Below are positions 11,077 to 20,990 of a stretch of DNA of 64,000 bases, in pieces (position 1 is the stretch's first letter; the number at the start of each line of letters is the position of its first letter). The DNA lies in the NCBI RefSeq assembly GCF_030247195.1, contig NC_080672.1:185636372-185700371 (forward strand). The letters run 5' to 3'. The position numbers and the translations under genes were made by a program. The notes beneath the pieces were generated by a model, which worked only from the letters and a program-made list of their open reading frames with translations, was not told the DNA's origin and did not search any database. The DNA comes from Topomyia yanbarensis (Eukaryota; Arthropoda; Insecta; Diptera; Culicidae).

Positions 11077-12114
11077 TGAAAACAAATGCGAAATGCTCTT
11101 CTTCCAGACCCCGAACATAAACCTTACTTTCTCTTTGCTCATCATTTTGATACCAGCCAGGAAGCACTTGGCCTTGTACCCATTGCTCTTCCACCATCCT
11201 CGTGGTTTTCTCCATTTATCGCTGGCCTCACATGTGATATTTAGGAACGGAAAATTTCCTGAGCAGACAATCAAATGAAAGAAGATTGCCAGGTAATTAG
11301 TGAACTTTCTGCACCAGGTATCATATCGCATTTGTAGATACACATATTAGGTGTATCTACTATACGATATGATGGCCGGAAGGATAGATAAGCAACCCAA
11401 GCTCCCCAGAAAGGTTAAAATATATTGATCTTGTATTGTAATGTCATATTATACTGTAGTATAAATTATTGTTAACCTACTGTTTTAGTACAGTGAAAAC
11501 AATGGCTCATACATTTCACTATACACCACAACACCATATTATCCCTCGAAAATATGATGAACCACCGCCTGAACGTAGATGGTGATGATGTAACAGGTGT
11601 GATATGTGTCCGTCCAAGTTCTTTTAGCTATCGTTTGCTGAACCAAGCGCTACAAAGTGTGGCAAACCATTATCGTCGTTATCTTCCACTTACTACTGGA
11701 CCTGCATTAAAGACTTTAGCACAAGAAAAATTCACGCATTGTCTTTCTTCTTGAATCTTACTTTCCACAGTTCCATTTGTTCGCAGCGTTTCCTCACACA
11801 TTCCATGCAGATTTTTGGTTTTTTTATGTGACCCACCAATCGGATCCTGGGACACATCATGTACAGCTTGACATAATGCTACATCTTCCAGTGCAATCCA
11901 AGCTACTTCGATGCACTCATTTTTACTTTCACGCAGTAAACATGCAGCATAATCTTAAATATATGTTATTGAATTCAAACTAATACTGTTCATTGCATCA
12001 AACGACAAAATAATTGGTGTGAATCAAGGTTTGAAAATATATTTTCAATAAAACAACAATAAACTTTTAATTTCAATAATTCTGTTGTAATTTCAGTAAA
12101 CTTTAAATAAGTCT
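11077..12114. other. No gene recognised; contains one strong hairpin
   Basis: Contains the hairpin at 11320-11373. The 66-codon frame at 11554-11754 looks coding-like but matches no family I recognise. Confidence 0.45.
11320..11373. other. Near-perfect inverted repeat, 24-base arms and 7-base loop
   Basis: The arm ATCATATCGCATTTGTAGAT (continuing ACAC) at 11320-11343 is separated by ATATTAG from its near-complement at 11351-11373. It may be a tiny MITE, a palindromic regulatory site or a miRNA-like precursor; the sequence alone does not decide. Confidence 0.7.
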
Positions 12115-12382
12115 AACGGGGAAAAACGATCGGAAATGGTGAGTGAAGCTAAGCAATCATGTGAAAAAAACAATTCACCACCCAGAGGCGTGACTCGAAC
12201 CCGCAACCTTTGAGACTCCGGCCCAATGCACTAACCCTTATGCTATCCCTGGGTATGGTGGCATCCCAGAAAGAACATATGATTATCCCACTGACGACGG
12301 TGATCGTACCCTGCCTGCAAAGCGAGGAATCACACACAACGGCAGCTGATCACCCCAACACATTTGATCTATTTAATTTCCC
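12115..12382 (-). mobile_element. tRNA-derived SINE, copy 1
   Basis: On the minus strand this reads as a tRNA-like head: an A-box-like GGATAGCATAAGGGTTAGTG and a B box GGGTTCGAGTC (about 12191-12203), followed by a non-tRNA body ending ATTTCCGATCGTTTTTCCCC. The same 268-base sequence recurs at 12618-12884. An internal pol III promoter plus a shared longer body indicates a SINE rather than a functional tRNA. It resembles mosquito tRNA-SINEs such as Feilai or Twin in general form, but the family was not assigned. Confidence 0.75.
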
Positions 12383-12617
12383 CGCTAGATACCAAGACCC
12401 GGGTTTTTATAATCGTCTGATGTCCAATTTTTAGTTCATTACCCATCGTACTTCGGTGGGTGACAGAGCTAATGAAGACTGTCGATTTCTGGTCCCTTGC
12501 CCAGTGATCAGAGGTATGACGGGAGCGAACCCGCCCGTTCGAATTAAACTAATAATTCATTTTTTTTTTGGTCTTTTGGCTTAAGTGCCAATACCTTATT
12601 TTGGACTAGTGGTATCC
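12383..12617. other. Spacer between the two SINE copies
   Basis: Contains a poly-T stretch (about 12560-12569) and a GGGAGCGAACCCGCCCGTTC segment that may belong to another degraded repeat. No gene is seen. Confidence 0.4.
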
Positions 12618-12884
12618 AACGGGGAAAAACGATCGGAAATGGTGAGTGAAGCTAAGCAATCATGTGAAAAAAACAATTCACCACCCAGAGGCGAGACTCG
12701 AACCCGCAACCTTTGAGACTCCGGCCCAATGCACTAACCCTTATGCTATCCCTGGGTATGGTGACATCCCAGAAAGAACATATGATTATCCCACTGGCGA
12801 CGGTGATCGTACCCTGCCTGCAAAGCGAGGAATCACACACAACGGCAGCTGATCACCCCAACACATTTGATCTATTTAATTTCC
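12618..12884 (-). mobile_element. tRNA-derived SINE, copy 2
   Basis: Nearly identical to copy 1, with single changes such as GCGAGACTCG for GCGTGACTCG and GTGACATCC for GTGGCATCC. It shows the same A and B boxes on the minus strand. The flanks differ from copy 1 (ATCC upstream and TCAGG downstream on the plus strand), which suggests independent insertions, although a local duplication is possible. Confidence 0.75.
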
Positions 12885-13251
12885 TCAGGATTTCTATGCA
12901 AACATCCAAAACATCGCGTTAGGGTCGATCCACAATAAACAGAATCAATTTCATTCGGCATAATGTTGTAATAGTCGAATTCGTTAAATTTGTTGGTGCA
13001 CCATGCTGTAAAGTTTTTGTTATTCACCGACATGTCCAAAACAACACATTTTCTCTTCAATTAGCTGTCCAATAATTTCGCTTTTTAACAAATGTCTAAA
13101 AATTGAGTCATGCCGTACACTATCTGATTATTGAAAATCGAGCTTCGAGCAAATCAAGCAGAACAATTTGAACTGCCAGCGGGGCCCATAATTTGTGTGC
13201 CCGCTGAGATGTTGACTTATGACAGTTCAATATAAATGGGATAGGGGTACC
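12885..13251. other. No gene recognised
   Basis: AT-rich sequence between the SINE and a candidate DNA transposon. Confidence 0.5.
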
Positions 13252-13905
13252 ATCCCAGTCAAAAAGGGCAAGTTGCTGCCAACTCGGATGCGCTAATTGC
13301 CCTTCAATTTGCTGGCAATTAAGGGGCTATTTCAAATGCAACATTTGGACGATTTGCCGCCGTCATTTTTTTTGCCGCTCTGCCCGTCCTTAATCGCCCG
13401 TAATTGCCTAATATGAAAATTAGAAATAATTCTTATTTACGGATTCATTATCTACTCACATAAACTTATCAGTACACCAGGTAATCACTACAATAGGAAA
13501 AATCAATGGTGAAATTGGTATTGCACACCAAAACTTACCACAATCTGACTTTTATTCAGATTTTAGGTCAGAGATCTTGCTCTACTGCACTTACGCACGA
13601 TTCTACAGTTTCCCACATTCGTTGGCTAAGTGAAGTGCACTAGACAAACAAAATACAAGCGAGAACACACCAATTGTTTAAAAAAACAATTTTAAGCTTA
13701 AGCCAATCATGAACCGCCATGTTAGAAAAACACAAAAAACAAACAAGTCCATTTCAGCCGCCAGAAAATTTGACTAAGTATTGCCTTTAAATCGCATTCG
13801 CAAATTGCATTTGTTCCTAGGGGCAATTAGCACAGGCGAGTTGAGTCAAACGTCAAACTGTTTAAATCGCCTGACCATGTTCGTCCGCATTTTTTTGACC
13901 GGGAT
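13252..13905. mobile_element. Candidate non-autonomous DNA transposon (imperfect TIRs)
   Basis: The left end ATCCCAGTCAAAAA (13252) and right end TTTTTGACCGGGAT (to 13905) are near-complements. A second inward pair, GCTAATTGCCC and GGGGCAATTAGC, is in matching positions. The 654-base interior is non-coding. No clear target duplication was found, so the superfamily is unknown. Confidence 0.45.
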
Positions 13906-13918
13906 ACACGTAATTGTC

Positions 13919-13967
13919 CTCAATATGTATTCTTCGTAGCTCCTCCCCTTCGTTGGTCGATACACAA
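13919..13967. repeat. Fragment of the histone-cluster spacer sequence
   Basis: TGTCCTCAATATGTATTCTT and the sequence to TTCGTTGGTCGA match, with few changes, the segment upstream of the two H2B remnants at about 20107-20160 and 21640-21690. It suggests the histone-derived sequence once reached, or was copied to, this position before the CR1-like element. Confidence 0.55.
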
Positions 13968-14257
13968 GCAAATTATGTTGAACGCGTCGGAGTGCCGTTT
14001 ACTTAGTAGCTGTATTGGAAATTGTAAGGAAATTAAGTGTCAAGTGTCAAACTTGGGTGTCGTGCAAGTTTTTAGTTGGCTTTCTTTACGTTTTTGATAG
14101 TGTTTTTTTTTCGCTCGAACAGTCAACGAGTGCGGACGCCTCTTCAAGCGCTCCGCAAGTAATTTATTAATTAGTATTTTTTTTACCTACGTAAACAAAC
14201 ATCGCGCGCGTGCCTCGTAAGTTACAGTGCTATTGAACTTCAAGTAATAGTAAAATA

Positions 14258-15823
14258 ATGCAGTGCGGTGTAAAAACTTGCAACATAAACGACGACCGCT
14301 TCCTCTGGAAGTGTGAATTTTGCAGCAGATCGTACCATGCTGCCTGTGTAGGTGTGCAGCGTAATCAGGAAAATTTTATCCGGGCATTTATGGTGCCTGT
14401 GTGTGCGGACTGCCAGCACATTATTAGGACAGAGGTCGACACACGCAAAATGATCTATCTACAAGATCAGCTGCTAAAAATGATGAAGTCGCATACGGAC
14501 ACACAACATCGAACCACAGCTGACCTAAAGAGCCACAGTCTTGAATTGTTCGGTAGCATCGAACAATTACTTAACGACGTAAAGCAGTCAATGCAAGTCG
14601 TCCATAAAAAGAACGAAAACATATGCAGTAAACTAGGTCAGCATTTTCATTCTTGTGACAATTTGTTGCAAAATTCTATCGACACCATCAGCAAATCGAC
14701 CAAAACAATATCGGACAATATGAATCATAAAATTGACGAACGGCTATCACATCTCGAGAACGAACTGCTTTCCGCTAAATATTCTGAGCCGTACCCTCTC
14801 GTCAATTCCGACCAATTGGAGGAATTGAAGGAAGAAGTGAAAGCTATTTCCATTGCAATCTCCAACATGACAATACCAGAAAATGGCATGAATCAATCAA
14901 AATCCCTGGCTGAAGAATTAGCGGAAAAATCACACGCTACAGTAATCCAACAGAAAATAGATCATACGTCTCCAGGCTGGCGATTTTTGGGCGATAAATG
15001 GCAATGGAAGCAGGATTGGACAAAATATGATGCCAAACAACGCATTCGACGACTTCAGGAGAAAGCTGCTGATAAGGCAAGGCGCAACCGAAAACGTCGT
15101 AAGCAGTCTAGTCAACGTGACAACGATCGCGCTAACAATCATCATCATAACGACAGTGGTAAGACGTCAGACAAATTACTACTTGCCACGGCGAAAAAAC
15201 AATTTTCCGTTCCTCCCACAACCACCGAACATCCGATTGCAGGTCTTGCAATACCAGCAGTAAAAACAAATTTCATAAACTTTAAAAAAGGTGACACCAT
15301 CAACCCGTACCGTTCAGCTAACGAAAACATTCAACCCAAACAAATGAAAGTGACACCTACCAGCGGCGAAAATAGTTTAAACACATTGGCAACCACATCT
15401 CAACATTCGAACACAGACAGCCAATTTGAACTGGACCCCTTGCACCCTCCAATCGTACGCCTCACGTCACAATCAACGAATGGCGACGGTCGCTTTTTAA
15501 AGGCCAGACTTCGCGAACCAAAAATAATGAACATTGTACGCCTATACCTGGCATATATGAAGGACCAACACCCATCTATTTGCGTGGAAGGAATGACGCC
15601 AACCAGCATCAAAATGACGCTCGCATCCGAAGGACTACCGACCACTCCTGACCATCTCCTGCGCATTTTCATCGAAGTCTATCAGGAATATGGGCTAAAC
15701 CCAGACGAAGCAGCAGCAGACCTTGACTCTTATGGAAAATTTTTATCAAGCGAAAGAACCAGGCGCCTTCAACAACTCCGCGAAGCTACGCATAAATTTG
15801 GAACGTCGAATTTTCGGAAGTAA
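14258..15823 (+). CDS. CR1-like ORF1 protein with N-terminal PHD finger
   Basis: A 521-residue protein that would coat element RNA as a ribonucleoprotein. Residues 3-52 form a complete C4HC3 PHD-type zinc finger: Cys3, Cys8, Cys19, Cys22, His27, Cys30, Cys49 and Cys52. Residues about 65-210 are helical and probably coiled coil, followed by a basic stretch rich in Arg/Lys (about 265-290) and a low-complexity Asn/Ser/Thr region. A more ordered C-terminal part lies at about 410-510. PHD fingers are known in ORF1 of CR1-like elements, which supports the clade. The ATG at 14258 is chosen because the finger begins two residues later. The end overlaps the open ORF2 frame by 28 bases. Confidence 0.85.
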   Translation: MQCGVKTCNINDDRFLWKCEFCSRSYHAACVGVQRNQENFIRAFMVPVCADCQHIIRTEVDTRKMIYLQDQLLKMMKSHTDTQHRTTADLKSHSLELFGSIEQLLNDVKQSMQVVHKKNENICSKLGQHFHSCDNLLQNSIDTISKSTKTISDNMNHKIDERLSHLENELLSAKYSEPYPLVNSDQLEELKEEVKAISIAISNMTIPENGMNQSKSLAEELAEKSHATVIQQKIDHTSPGWRFLGDKWQWKQDWTKYDAKQRIRRLQEKAADKARRNRKRRKQSSQRDNDRANNHHHNDSGKTSDKLLLATAKKQFSVPPTTTEHPIAGLAIPAVKTNFINFKKGDTINPYRSANENIQPKQMKVTPTSGENSLNTLATTSQHSNTDSQFELDPLHPPIVRLTSQSTNGDGRFLKARLREPKIMNIVRLYLAYMKDQHPSICVEGMTPTSIKMTLASEGLPTTPDHLLRIFIEVYQEYGLNPDEAAADLDSYGKFLSSERTRRLQQLREATHKFGTSNFRK

Positions 15824-15915
15824 CGACGCCCTCTATAGAGGAAGAAAATATAACTGTAAGTAATTTAAATATTCCAAAAACTTCTTCGCATCCACAACAG
15901 AATTCGACTGAAATT

Positions 15916-18684
15916 TTGGTCTATTGCCAAAATTTTAATCGAATGAAAAGCCCAGCCAAAATGAAAGAAATCCAACAAAAACTAATTTCATCTTCTTTTA
16001 ATATAATTCTTGGAACAGAAAGTAGCTGGGATGAAAGCGTAAGAAGCGAAGAAATTTTTCGAAATCAATTTAATGTATTTCGGCATGACCGTAACTTGTC
16101 TCTTTGTAATAAAAAGTCTGGAGGAGGAGTCATTATAGCCATAAACGCAGACTTTCCTTCAGAAGAAATAGAAACCATTAAACATATAGAATTTGAACAT
16201 ATATGGGCAAAAGCAGTATTATCAGGAGAAGTGCACATATTCTCCTCTGTGTACTTTCCACCTGAAAATGCTCACAAAAAATCATTTGAACTATTTTTTC
16301 AAACTGTAGAATCTATCATGTCAAACATGGAACCAGAAGTAAAACTGCATATTTATGGCGACTTTAATCAACGTAACACCAACTTCATCGTAGACATTGA
16401 AAACGAATCTATCTTACTCCCTGTCGTAGGCGAAAATGAAACACTTCAATACTTCTTTGACAAAATATCTGAATTTGGCCTGCACCAAATCAACCATGTA
16501 AAAAATAAACAAAATTCATATTTAGACCTCTTATTCACGAACTGCACTGAAGACTTCTGTGTTAATGCATCTTTAACTTCATTATGGAAAAATGAAGTAT
16601 TTCACACAGCAATCGAATATTCAATTTTTATTCATCAAAACTCTTCCCCGAACGACTTGGAGTATGAGGAAGTGCCGGAATACCATAAAACTGACTTCGA
16701 AGAAGTCAAACGTACACTATGTAGAATAAATTGGCAAACTGTATTGAGTATAGAAGGAAATGTCAACGAAGCAGTGACTAAATTCTATTTAATTGTAACG
16801 AATTTAATCTCTGGAACAGTACCAGTAAAAAGAAGAAGAAGAACTCATGGCGGCCAGCAGCCTGTATGGTTCAACCAACATCTGAAAAATTTAAAAAATA
16901 GAAAGCAAAAGGCACATAAAATTTACAAGAAAGAACATAGCATTACAAATCGGCAAAACTATCTGGATATTTGCTCCCAACTCGACATAGCCATTAACAC
17001 TGCATATGAAGAATATAATCGTAAAATCGAGACTGAAATCAAGACCTATCCAAAGAATTTCTTCAATTACGTGAAAACGAAATTGAAAAGTAGCAACTTT
17101 CCATCCCAAATGCATTTTTACGGACCTGTAGGAAATAACAATACTGAAATTTGCAATTTATTTGGAAAATTCTTTCAAGAAGTCTATACTTCATATTCCG
17201 AAACAGACCGCGACCGCGACTACTTTTCATTTATACCTGAATTTTCAAATGACATTGCCGTCCACGAACTATCTGAACACGAAATTACCACTGCACTAAA
17301 AAACTTAGACGCATCAAAAGGACCTGGACCGGACGGAATAGCACCAATATGTTTAAAAAATCTAGCAGAAGAATTCACTCTACCACTACTACATATTTTC
17401 AACATGTCACTGAAAAATGGAACATTCCCAGAAATATGGAAATCATCCTTTTTAGTGCCAATTTTTAAATCAGGCGCTAAATCGGACATCCGAAACCATC
17501 GTGGGATTGCCATTATATCATGCATTCCAAAATTATTCGAAAAACTAGTAAATGACAAAATATTTCAGCAAATCAAAAATCAAATAACAAGCAAGCAGCA
17601 TGGCTTTTATAAAGGCCGCTCAACAACATCAAACCTTTTAGAATTTGTAACATTTACTGTAAATGCAATGGACAATGGCAACCATGTGGAAACACTCTAC
17701 ACTGACTTTAGTAAAGCATTCGACCGTATTGACATACCTTTATTACTCTTCAAACTGCAAAAATATGGCATAGAAAATAAACTATTGAAATGGCTCGAAT
17801 CATATTTAACGAAACGTCAACAAACAGTTCGCTTTCAGAATATACTCTCGGAACCAATTTCTGTCACCTCTGGCGTACCCCAGGGTTCCCACTTAGGCCC
17901 TCTTCTTTTTATTTTGTACGTTAATGACATTGCCTTTATACTCAAACATCTTAAAGTGCTTATATATGCAGATGACATGAAACTTTTCATGGAAATAAGA
18001 AATGTCAAAGACACTGAAATATTCCAAAACGAAATAAATATATTCCACACGTGGTGTAGCAAAAGTCTACTCCAACTTAATGTAAAGAAATGCAACTCAA
18101 TAACCTTCAGCAGAAAAATTTCAAATGTTCCCATAGACATACACTTAGGCAACCAACTTGTAGAAAAATGCAAAATTATACGAGATTTAGGCGTAATCTT
18201 AGACTCCAAGCTCACATTTGTTGAACATTATAATACAATAATAAATAAAGCAAATAGTATGCTGGGCTTTATTAAACGTTTCACCTACAATTTTGAAGAC
18301 CCTTACACAATAAAATCATTATACAATACATATGTCAGGCCAATTTTGGAATATTGCAGCATAGTATGGAACCCATACACTGTCCTGTACGAAGAACGCA
18401 TTGAATCAGTCCAAAAACAATTTATTTTGTACGCGCTTCGTAAACTAAACTGGACGACATTTCCCCTTCCATCGTATAAAGCACGTTGCATGCTCATTAA
18501 TATACAAACACTCAAAGAACGCCGCGAATTTGCCATGCTTTACTTTATCAACGACATTATTTCTCAACGTTTACAATCCGCATCATTACTTTCGCAAATA
18601 AAATTTTATGTACCTAGCCGACAACTAAGAACTCGTAATTTATTCCAAGAACAATCTTTTAGGATAGCCCCATCAATAGAATGA
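15916..18684 (+). CDS. CR1-like ORF2: endonuclease and reverse transcriptase
   Basis: Encodes the two enzymes for target-primed reverse transcription. Endonuclease motifs are VYCQNFNRM (start), TESSW (about residue 35), YGDFNQRN (about 147), SYLDLLFTN and a His near FHTAIEYS. Reverse transcriptase motifs are KGPGPDGIAP, YTDFSKAFDRID (about 595), GVPQGSHLGPLLF and YADDMK (about 684). The frame is open from 15796, overlapping ORF1, but the first ATG (15943) falls after the conserved VYCQNFNR strand. Initiation therefore probably uses a non-AUG codon or a -1 shift from ORF1. The stop at 18682-18684 is probably premature: one lost base near 18670 would restore a frame beginning PINRMMRHYN and running to a stop at 18774-18776, which fits the usual family C terminus. 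Confidence 0.9.
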   Translation: MVYCQNFNRMKSPAKMKEIQQKLISSSFNIILGTESSWDESVRSEEIFRNQFNVFRHDRNLSLCNKKSGGGVIIAINADFPSEEIETIKHIEFEHIWAKAVLSGEVHIFSSVYFPPENAHKKSFELFFQTVESIMSNMEPEVKLHIYGDFNQRNTNFIVDIENESILLPVVGENETLQYFFDKISEFGLHQINHVKNKQNSYLDLLFTNCTEDFCVNASLTSLWKNEVFHTAIEYSIFIHQNSSPNDLEYEEVPEYHKTDFEEVKRTLCRINWQTVLSIEGNVNEAVTKFYLIVTNLISGTVPVKRRRRTHGGQQPVWFNQHLKNLKNRKQKAHKIYKKEHSITNRQNYLDICSQLDIAINTAYEEYNRKIETEIKTYPKNFFNYVKTKLKSSNFPSQMHFYGPVGNNNTEICNLFGKFFQEVYTSYSETDRDRDYFSFIPEFSNDIAVHELSEHEITTALKNLDASKGPGPDGIAPICLKNLAEEFTLPLLHIFNMSLKNGTFPEIWKSSFLVPIFKSGAKSDIRNHRGIAIISCIPKLFEKLVNDKIFQQIKNQITSKQHGFYKGRSTTSNLLEFVTFTVNAMDNGNHVETLYTDFSKAFDRIDIPLLLFKLQKYGIENKLLKWLESYLTKRQQTVRFQNILSEPISVTSGVPQGSHLGPLLFILYVNDIAFILKHLKVLIYADDMKLFMEIRNVKDTEIFQNEINIFHTWCSKSLLQLNVKKCNSITFSRKISNVPIDIHLGNQLVEKCKIIRDLGVILDSKLTFVEHYNTIINKANSMLGFIKRFTYNFEDPYTIKSLYNTYVRPILEYCSIVWNPYTVLYEERIESVQKQFILYALRKLNWTTFPLPSYKARCMLINIQTLKERREFAMLYFINDIISQRLQSASLLSQIKFYVPSRQLRTRNLFQEQSFRIAPSIE

Positions 18685-18860
18685 TGCGTCATTATAATGA
18701 AAATTGTGTAATAATTGACCTTTCCATGTCTAGAAAACAAATCAAATCTGAACTAAACCGTAGAAATAATGTATAGTATATAAGTAAATATTGTAAAACC
18801 ATGCTATGTAGTCTACATATGCTTGACGAAAATAAATTAGTACTTTTTCTGTGCATCTTA

Positions 18861-19456
18861 TATCTTTTTAGTTAAGATTCCGATTGGGGTCAAACTGATT
18901 TCATGTGAAAGGTTATTCGCTGGACTTATAGCTGCCATTCAATTTAGTCGATATATGCCTTTCTTCTCGCTCAGACATGAAAAACAAATAATAAATCGAG
19001 CAATAGTTTAAAGTTATAATGTTCAAAGTGGCTGTACTTTTTTTTGAAACGGTTCGGAAAGATCGCTTGTTGTTCACGATACTCGAAAATTAGTGTACTT
19101 TCCGAAAATAAATATCTTGTTTTGCCCCTTTCTGCCCCGAGGTATGAAAAAAGGTGATTTTTCATGATACGTCTGAAGGAGACGCATGGTAGCCTTTGAC
19201 TACCCAGGGTTCGCAATATAATTTATAGATGTGTCTTATCAATATCAACAATTGAAAAAATGTGTGTTCTGCTAAAAAATTCACCGCACCTAATTTTTTG
19301 AAAGTGAATTTTTGGAAATAGTGCACTTTATATTTGTAAATGTTGAATTTTCGAACCACCCTAAGTGCCAAAATTTTGAGGAAATAAAAAACAAAAAATA
19401 AACATCAAATATGAATTCAGCGTCACAAAATTACCCTAATGAAGTTTTCATCAAAT
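18861..19456. other. No gene recognised
   Basis: AT-rich sequence with short unsupported frames. Confidence 0.5.
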
Positions 19457-19847
19457 GGACCAACCACTGCTTTCACAAAATCTGTTATTTTCAGTAATTG
19501 AACATTCTACACAACTAGTCACAACTATTTCCAATCAGCGCAAAAATCGAAGGTTTTCATTCAGTACAATAGCAGATTTTCACTTTTAGAAAAACAGGCA
19601 ACATTCTTGCCGAAATTTTTGAAACGGAGCATATATCGAAACGTTAGAAAACGTTCGATTTTTGTAAATTGAATCATTACACTAACCTGTCTACAAATCA
19701 CAAATAACTTTTGATTTTGTGCCATTCCACGTGAAAGCGACGGTATTGTTCACAAGTGGCTCACTTACCATCCAACGCTCTTGGCAAGCCACTTTCGGAT
19801 GCTTGTAATAACAAAACTTCAATTCGATTCTTTGTCGATAAATTGAT

Positions 19848-19863
19848 GGCCCTGAAAAGGGCC
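19848..19863 (-). terminator. Histone mRNA 3' stem-loop (copy A)
   Basis: The minus strand reads GGCCCTTTTCAGGGCC, a perfect match to the replication-dependent histone 3' stem-loop: six-base stem and four-base loop. It lies 24 bases after the H2B stop codon, the usual distance. In metazoans this structure binds SLBP and directs non-polyadenylated 3' end formation. Confidence 0.9.
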
Positions 19864-19887
19864 TTTTGTTTGGACAGTGTTCGGAAT

Positions 19888-20019
19888 TTACTTGGAGCTG
19901 GTGTATATGGTAACAGTTTTGGTACCATGGAAAACGGCGTGCTTGGCCAACTCTTCTAACAGCAGCAAACGGACGGCGGTTTGAATTTTGCGGGAGATGC
20001 TGCAAACGAACTGCTGCAT
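19888..20019 (-). pseudogene. Histone H2B C-terminal remnant, 43-residue ORF (copy A)
   Basis: The minus strand encodes an ORF starting [18 protein letters not shown] and ending in the H2B terminus [10 protein letters not shown]. The last 35 residues match the H2B C-terminal helix ([14 protein letters not shown]...AVTKYTSSK), with changes at otherwise conserved sites such as PG to LE and SEG to FHG. Most of the histone fold is missing. The ORF keeps an in-frame ATG, a TATAAAA at 20064-20072 on the same strand and the histone stem-loop downstream. Similar gene conversion or deletion products are the simplest explanation; a functional short protein is speculative. Confidence 0.85.
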
Positions 20020-20063
20020 GCTGATGCTGGAAACGAACAGAGCGTGAGCAACAGCATGCTGAG

Positions 20064-20072
20064 TTTTTATAC
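20064..20072 (-). promoter_or_regulatory. TATA box of the H2B remnant (copy A)
   Basis: The minus strand reads GGTATAAAAACTC about 45 bases before the ATG of the 43-residue ORF. In copy B the same element is at 21594-21602 and a TCAGTTCG initiator-like sequence follows at a suitable distance (TCTGTTCG here). Confidence 0.55.
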
Positions 20073-20477
20073 CTGACTGCAGCACAATGTAAGCTCGTCC
20101 TTTTTTGTGTTGTCCTCAATATGTGTTCTTCGTAGCTGGTCGTAGCTTTCGTTGGTCGACCACATATTTTTGATAAAGAACAAAATTGAAATTGTGTTTC
20201 CAATACGGAGGTTATCGAACACTCATGGTAAAAAGAGTAATGTAATACGACACCTTGGTAAAAGTTTGAGAATTGAAACCTTTTTTGAATGCGCCTAGTA
20301 AACACGAAACTGTAAACAAACACACAAATCACACAAATGATAACTTTTTATTTTGTGTCATTCTACGTGAAATCTACGATATTGTTCACAAGTAGCTCAC
20401 ATGCCATCGAACGCTCTTGGCAAGCTACTTTCGGATGCTTGTAATAACAAAATTTCAATTCGATTCTTTGTGGATAA

Positions 20478-20655
20478 ATGGCCCGTACCAAACATACCGC
20501 TCATAAGTCCACCAGAGGAAAGCCTCCCCGCAAGCAGTAAGCAACGAAGGTCGTGTAAAAGTACCCCAGTCACGGTTGGCGTTAGGAAGCCTCATCACTA
20601 CTGAACAGAAACTGTCGCCCTGCGAGAAATTCACAGCTATCAGCAATGGAGCAGG
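20478..20655 (+). pseudogene. Histone H3 pseudogene (N-terminal part)
   Basis: Starts ATGGCCCGTACCAAACATAC and encodes MARTKHTAHKSTRGKPPRKQ, recognisable as the H3 tail ([20 protein letters not shown]). It is followed by an in-frame stop, then a degraded ATK, KPH(H)Y and TVALREI(H)SYQ series up to about 20640. Three or more stops and the missing globular domain make it a pseudogene. Its 5' flank (20345-20477) is similar to the 3' flank of the H2B remnants, with the join at the shared ATGGCC. No stem-loop is visible downstream. Confidence 0.85.
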
Positions 20656-20990
20656 CCTAAATTGTGACCCCAAAATAAACCACAAACCAACAAGTTCTTT
20701 TCAGGACCAGCCAATTATATTCCAGTAAGATATAAATGAAATTTTCGTTTTCCATTGCCTTACAACCTCTTTCCTCCCGGCTTGAATTACTATCAATCTT
20801 GATGATGCGGCGGGGCACAGGAAGTTTCCATTATAGTGGAAAATTTAGGTTTGCGTGTTTTTCCCAAAAGTTTTTTAACTGTGCTGTTTTCAAGGAAGTT
20901 AGTTGAATTCAAAATAAAATAGTTTACTTCTATTGTCAGAGGTGGACCTTCCAACGAAAACTAGTCTGGCTCGCTTGGAATCGAATTGTA
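20656..20990. other. No gene recognised
   Basis: Sequence between the H3 remnant and the second duplicated block. Confidence 0.5.

Larger units (their letters stand above)
14120..18860 (+). mobile_element. CR1-like non-LTR retrotransposon, nearly complete
   Basis: A 5' UTR, ORF1 (14258-15823), ORF2 (about 15796-18684) and a short 3' UTR lie in order. The 5' limit is set near ACAGTCAACGAGTGCGGACG (about 14119), which resembles the initiator plus downstream-promoter layout of insect non-LTR elements. The 3' limit near GAAAATAAATTAG (18829-18841) is approximate. Both main reading frames are long and contain no internal stops, so the copy looks young apart from a C-terminal frameshift in ORF2. 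Confidence 0.85.
19457..20310. repeat. Segmental duplication copy A (contains an H2B remnant)
   Basis: From GGACCAACCACTGCTTTCAC to GAATGCGCCTAGTA this is highly similar to 20991-21840. Differences are scattered single bases and small indels, such as a local GTAGCTGGTCGTAGC change near 20133. The duplicated block spans the truncated H2B gene, its stem-loop and both flanks. Confidence 0.8.

Noticed and set aside
11554..11754. 66-codon frame as a small gene
   Set aside because: Composition looks coding-like but there is no recognised motif, splice context or homologue that I can name.
12115..12884. Two functional tRNA genes
   Set aside because: The A and B boxes are present but the homology extends through a 268-base non-tRNA body with no mature tRNA fold visible, as expected for a SINE.
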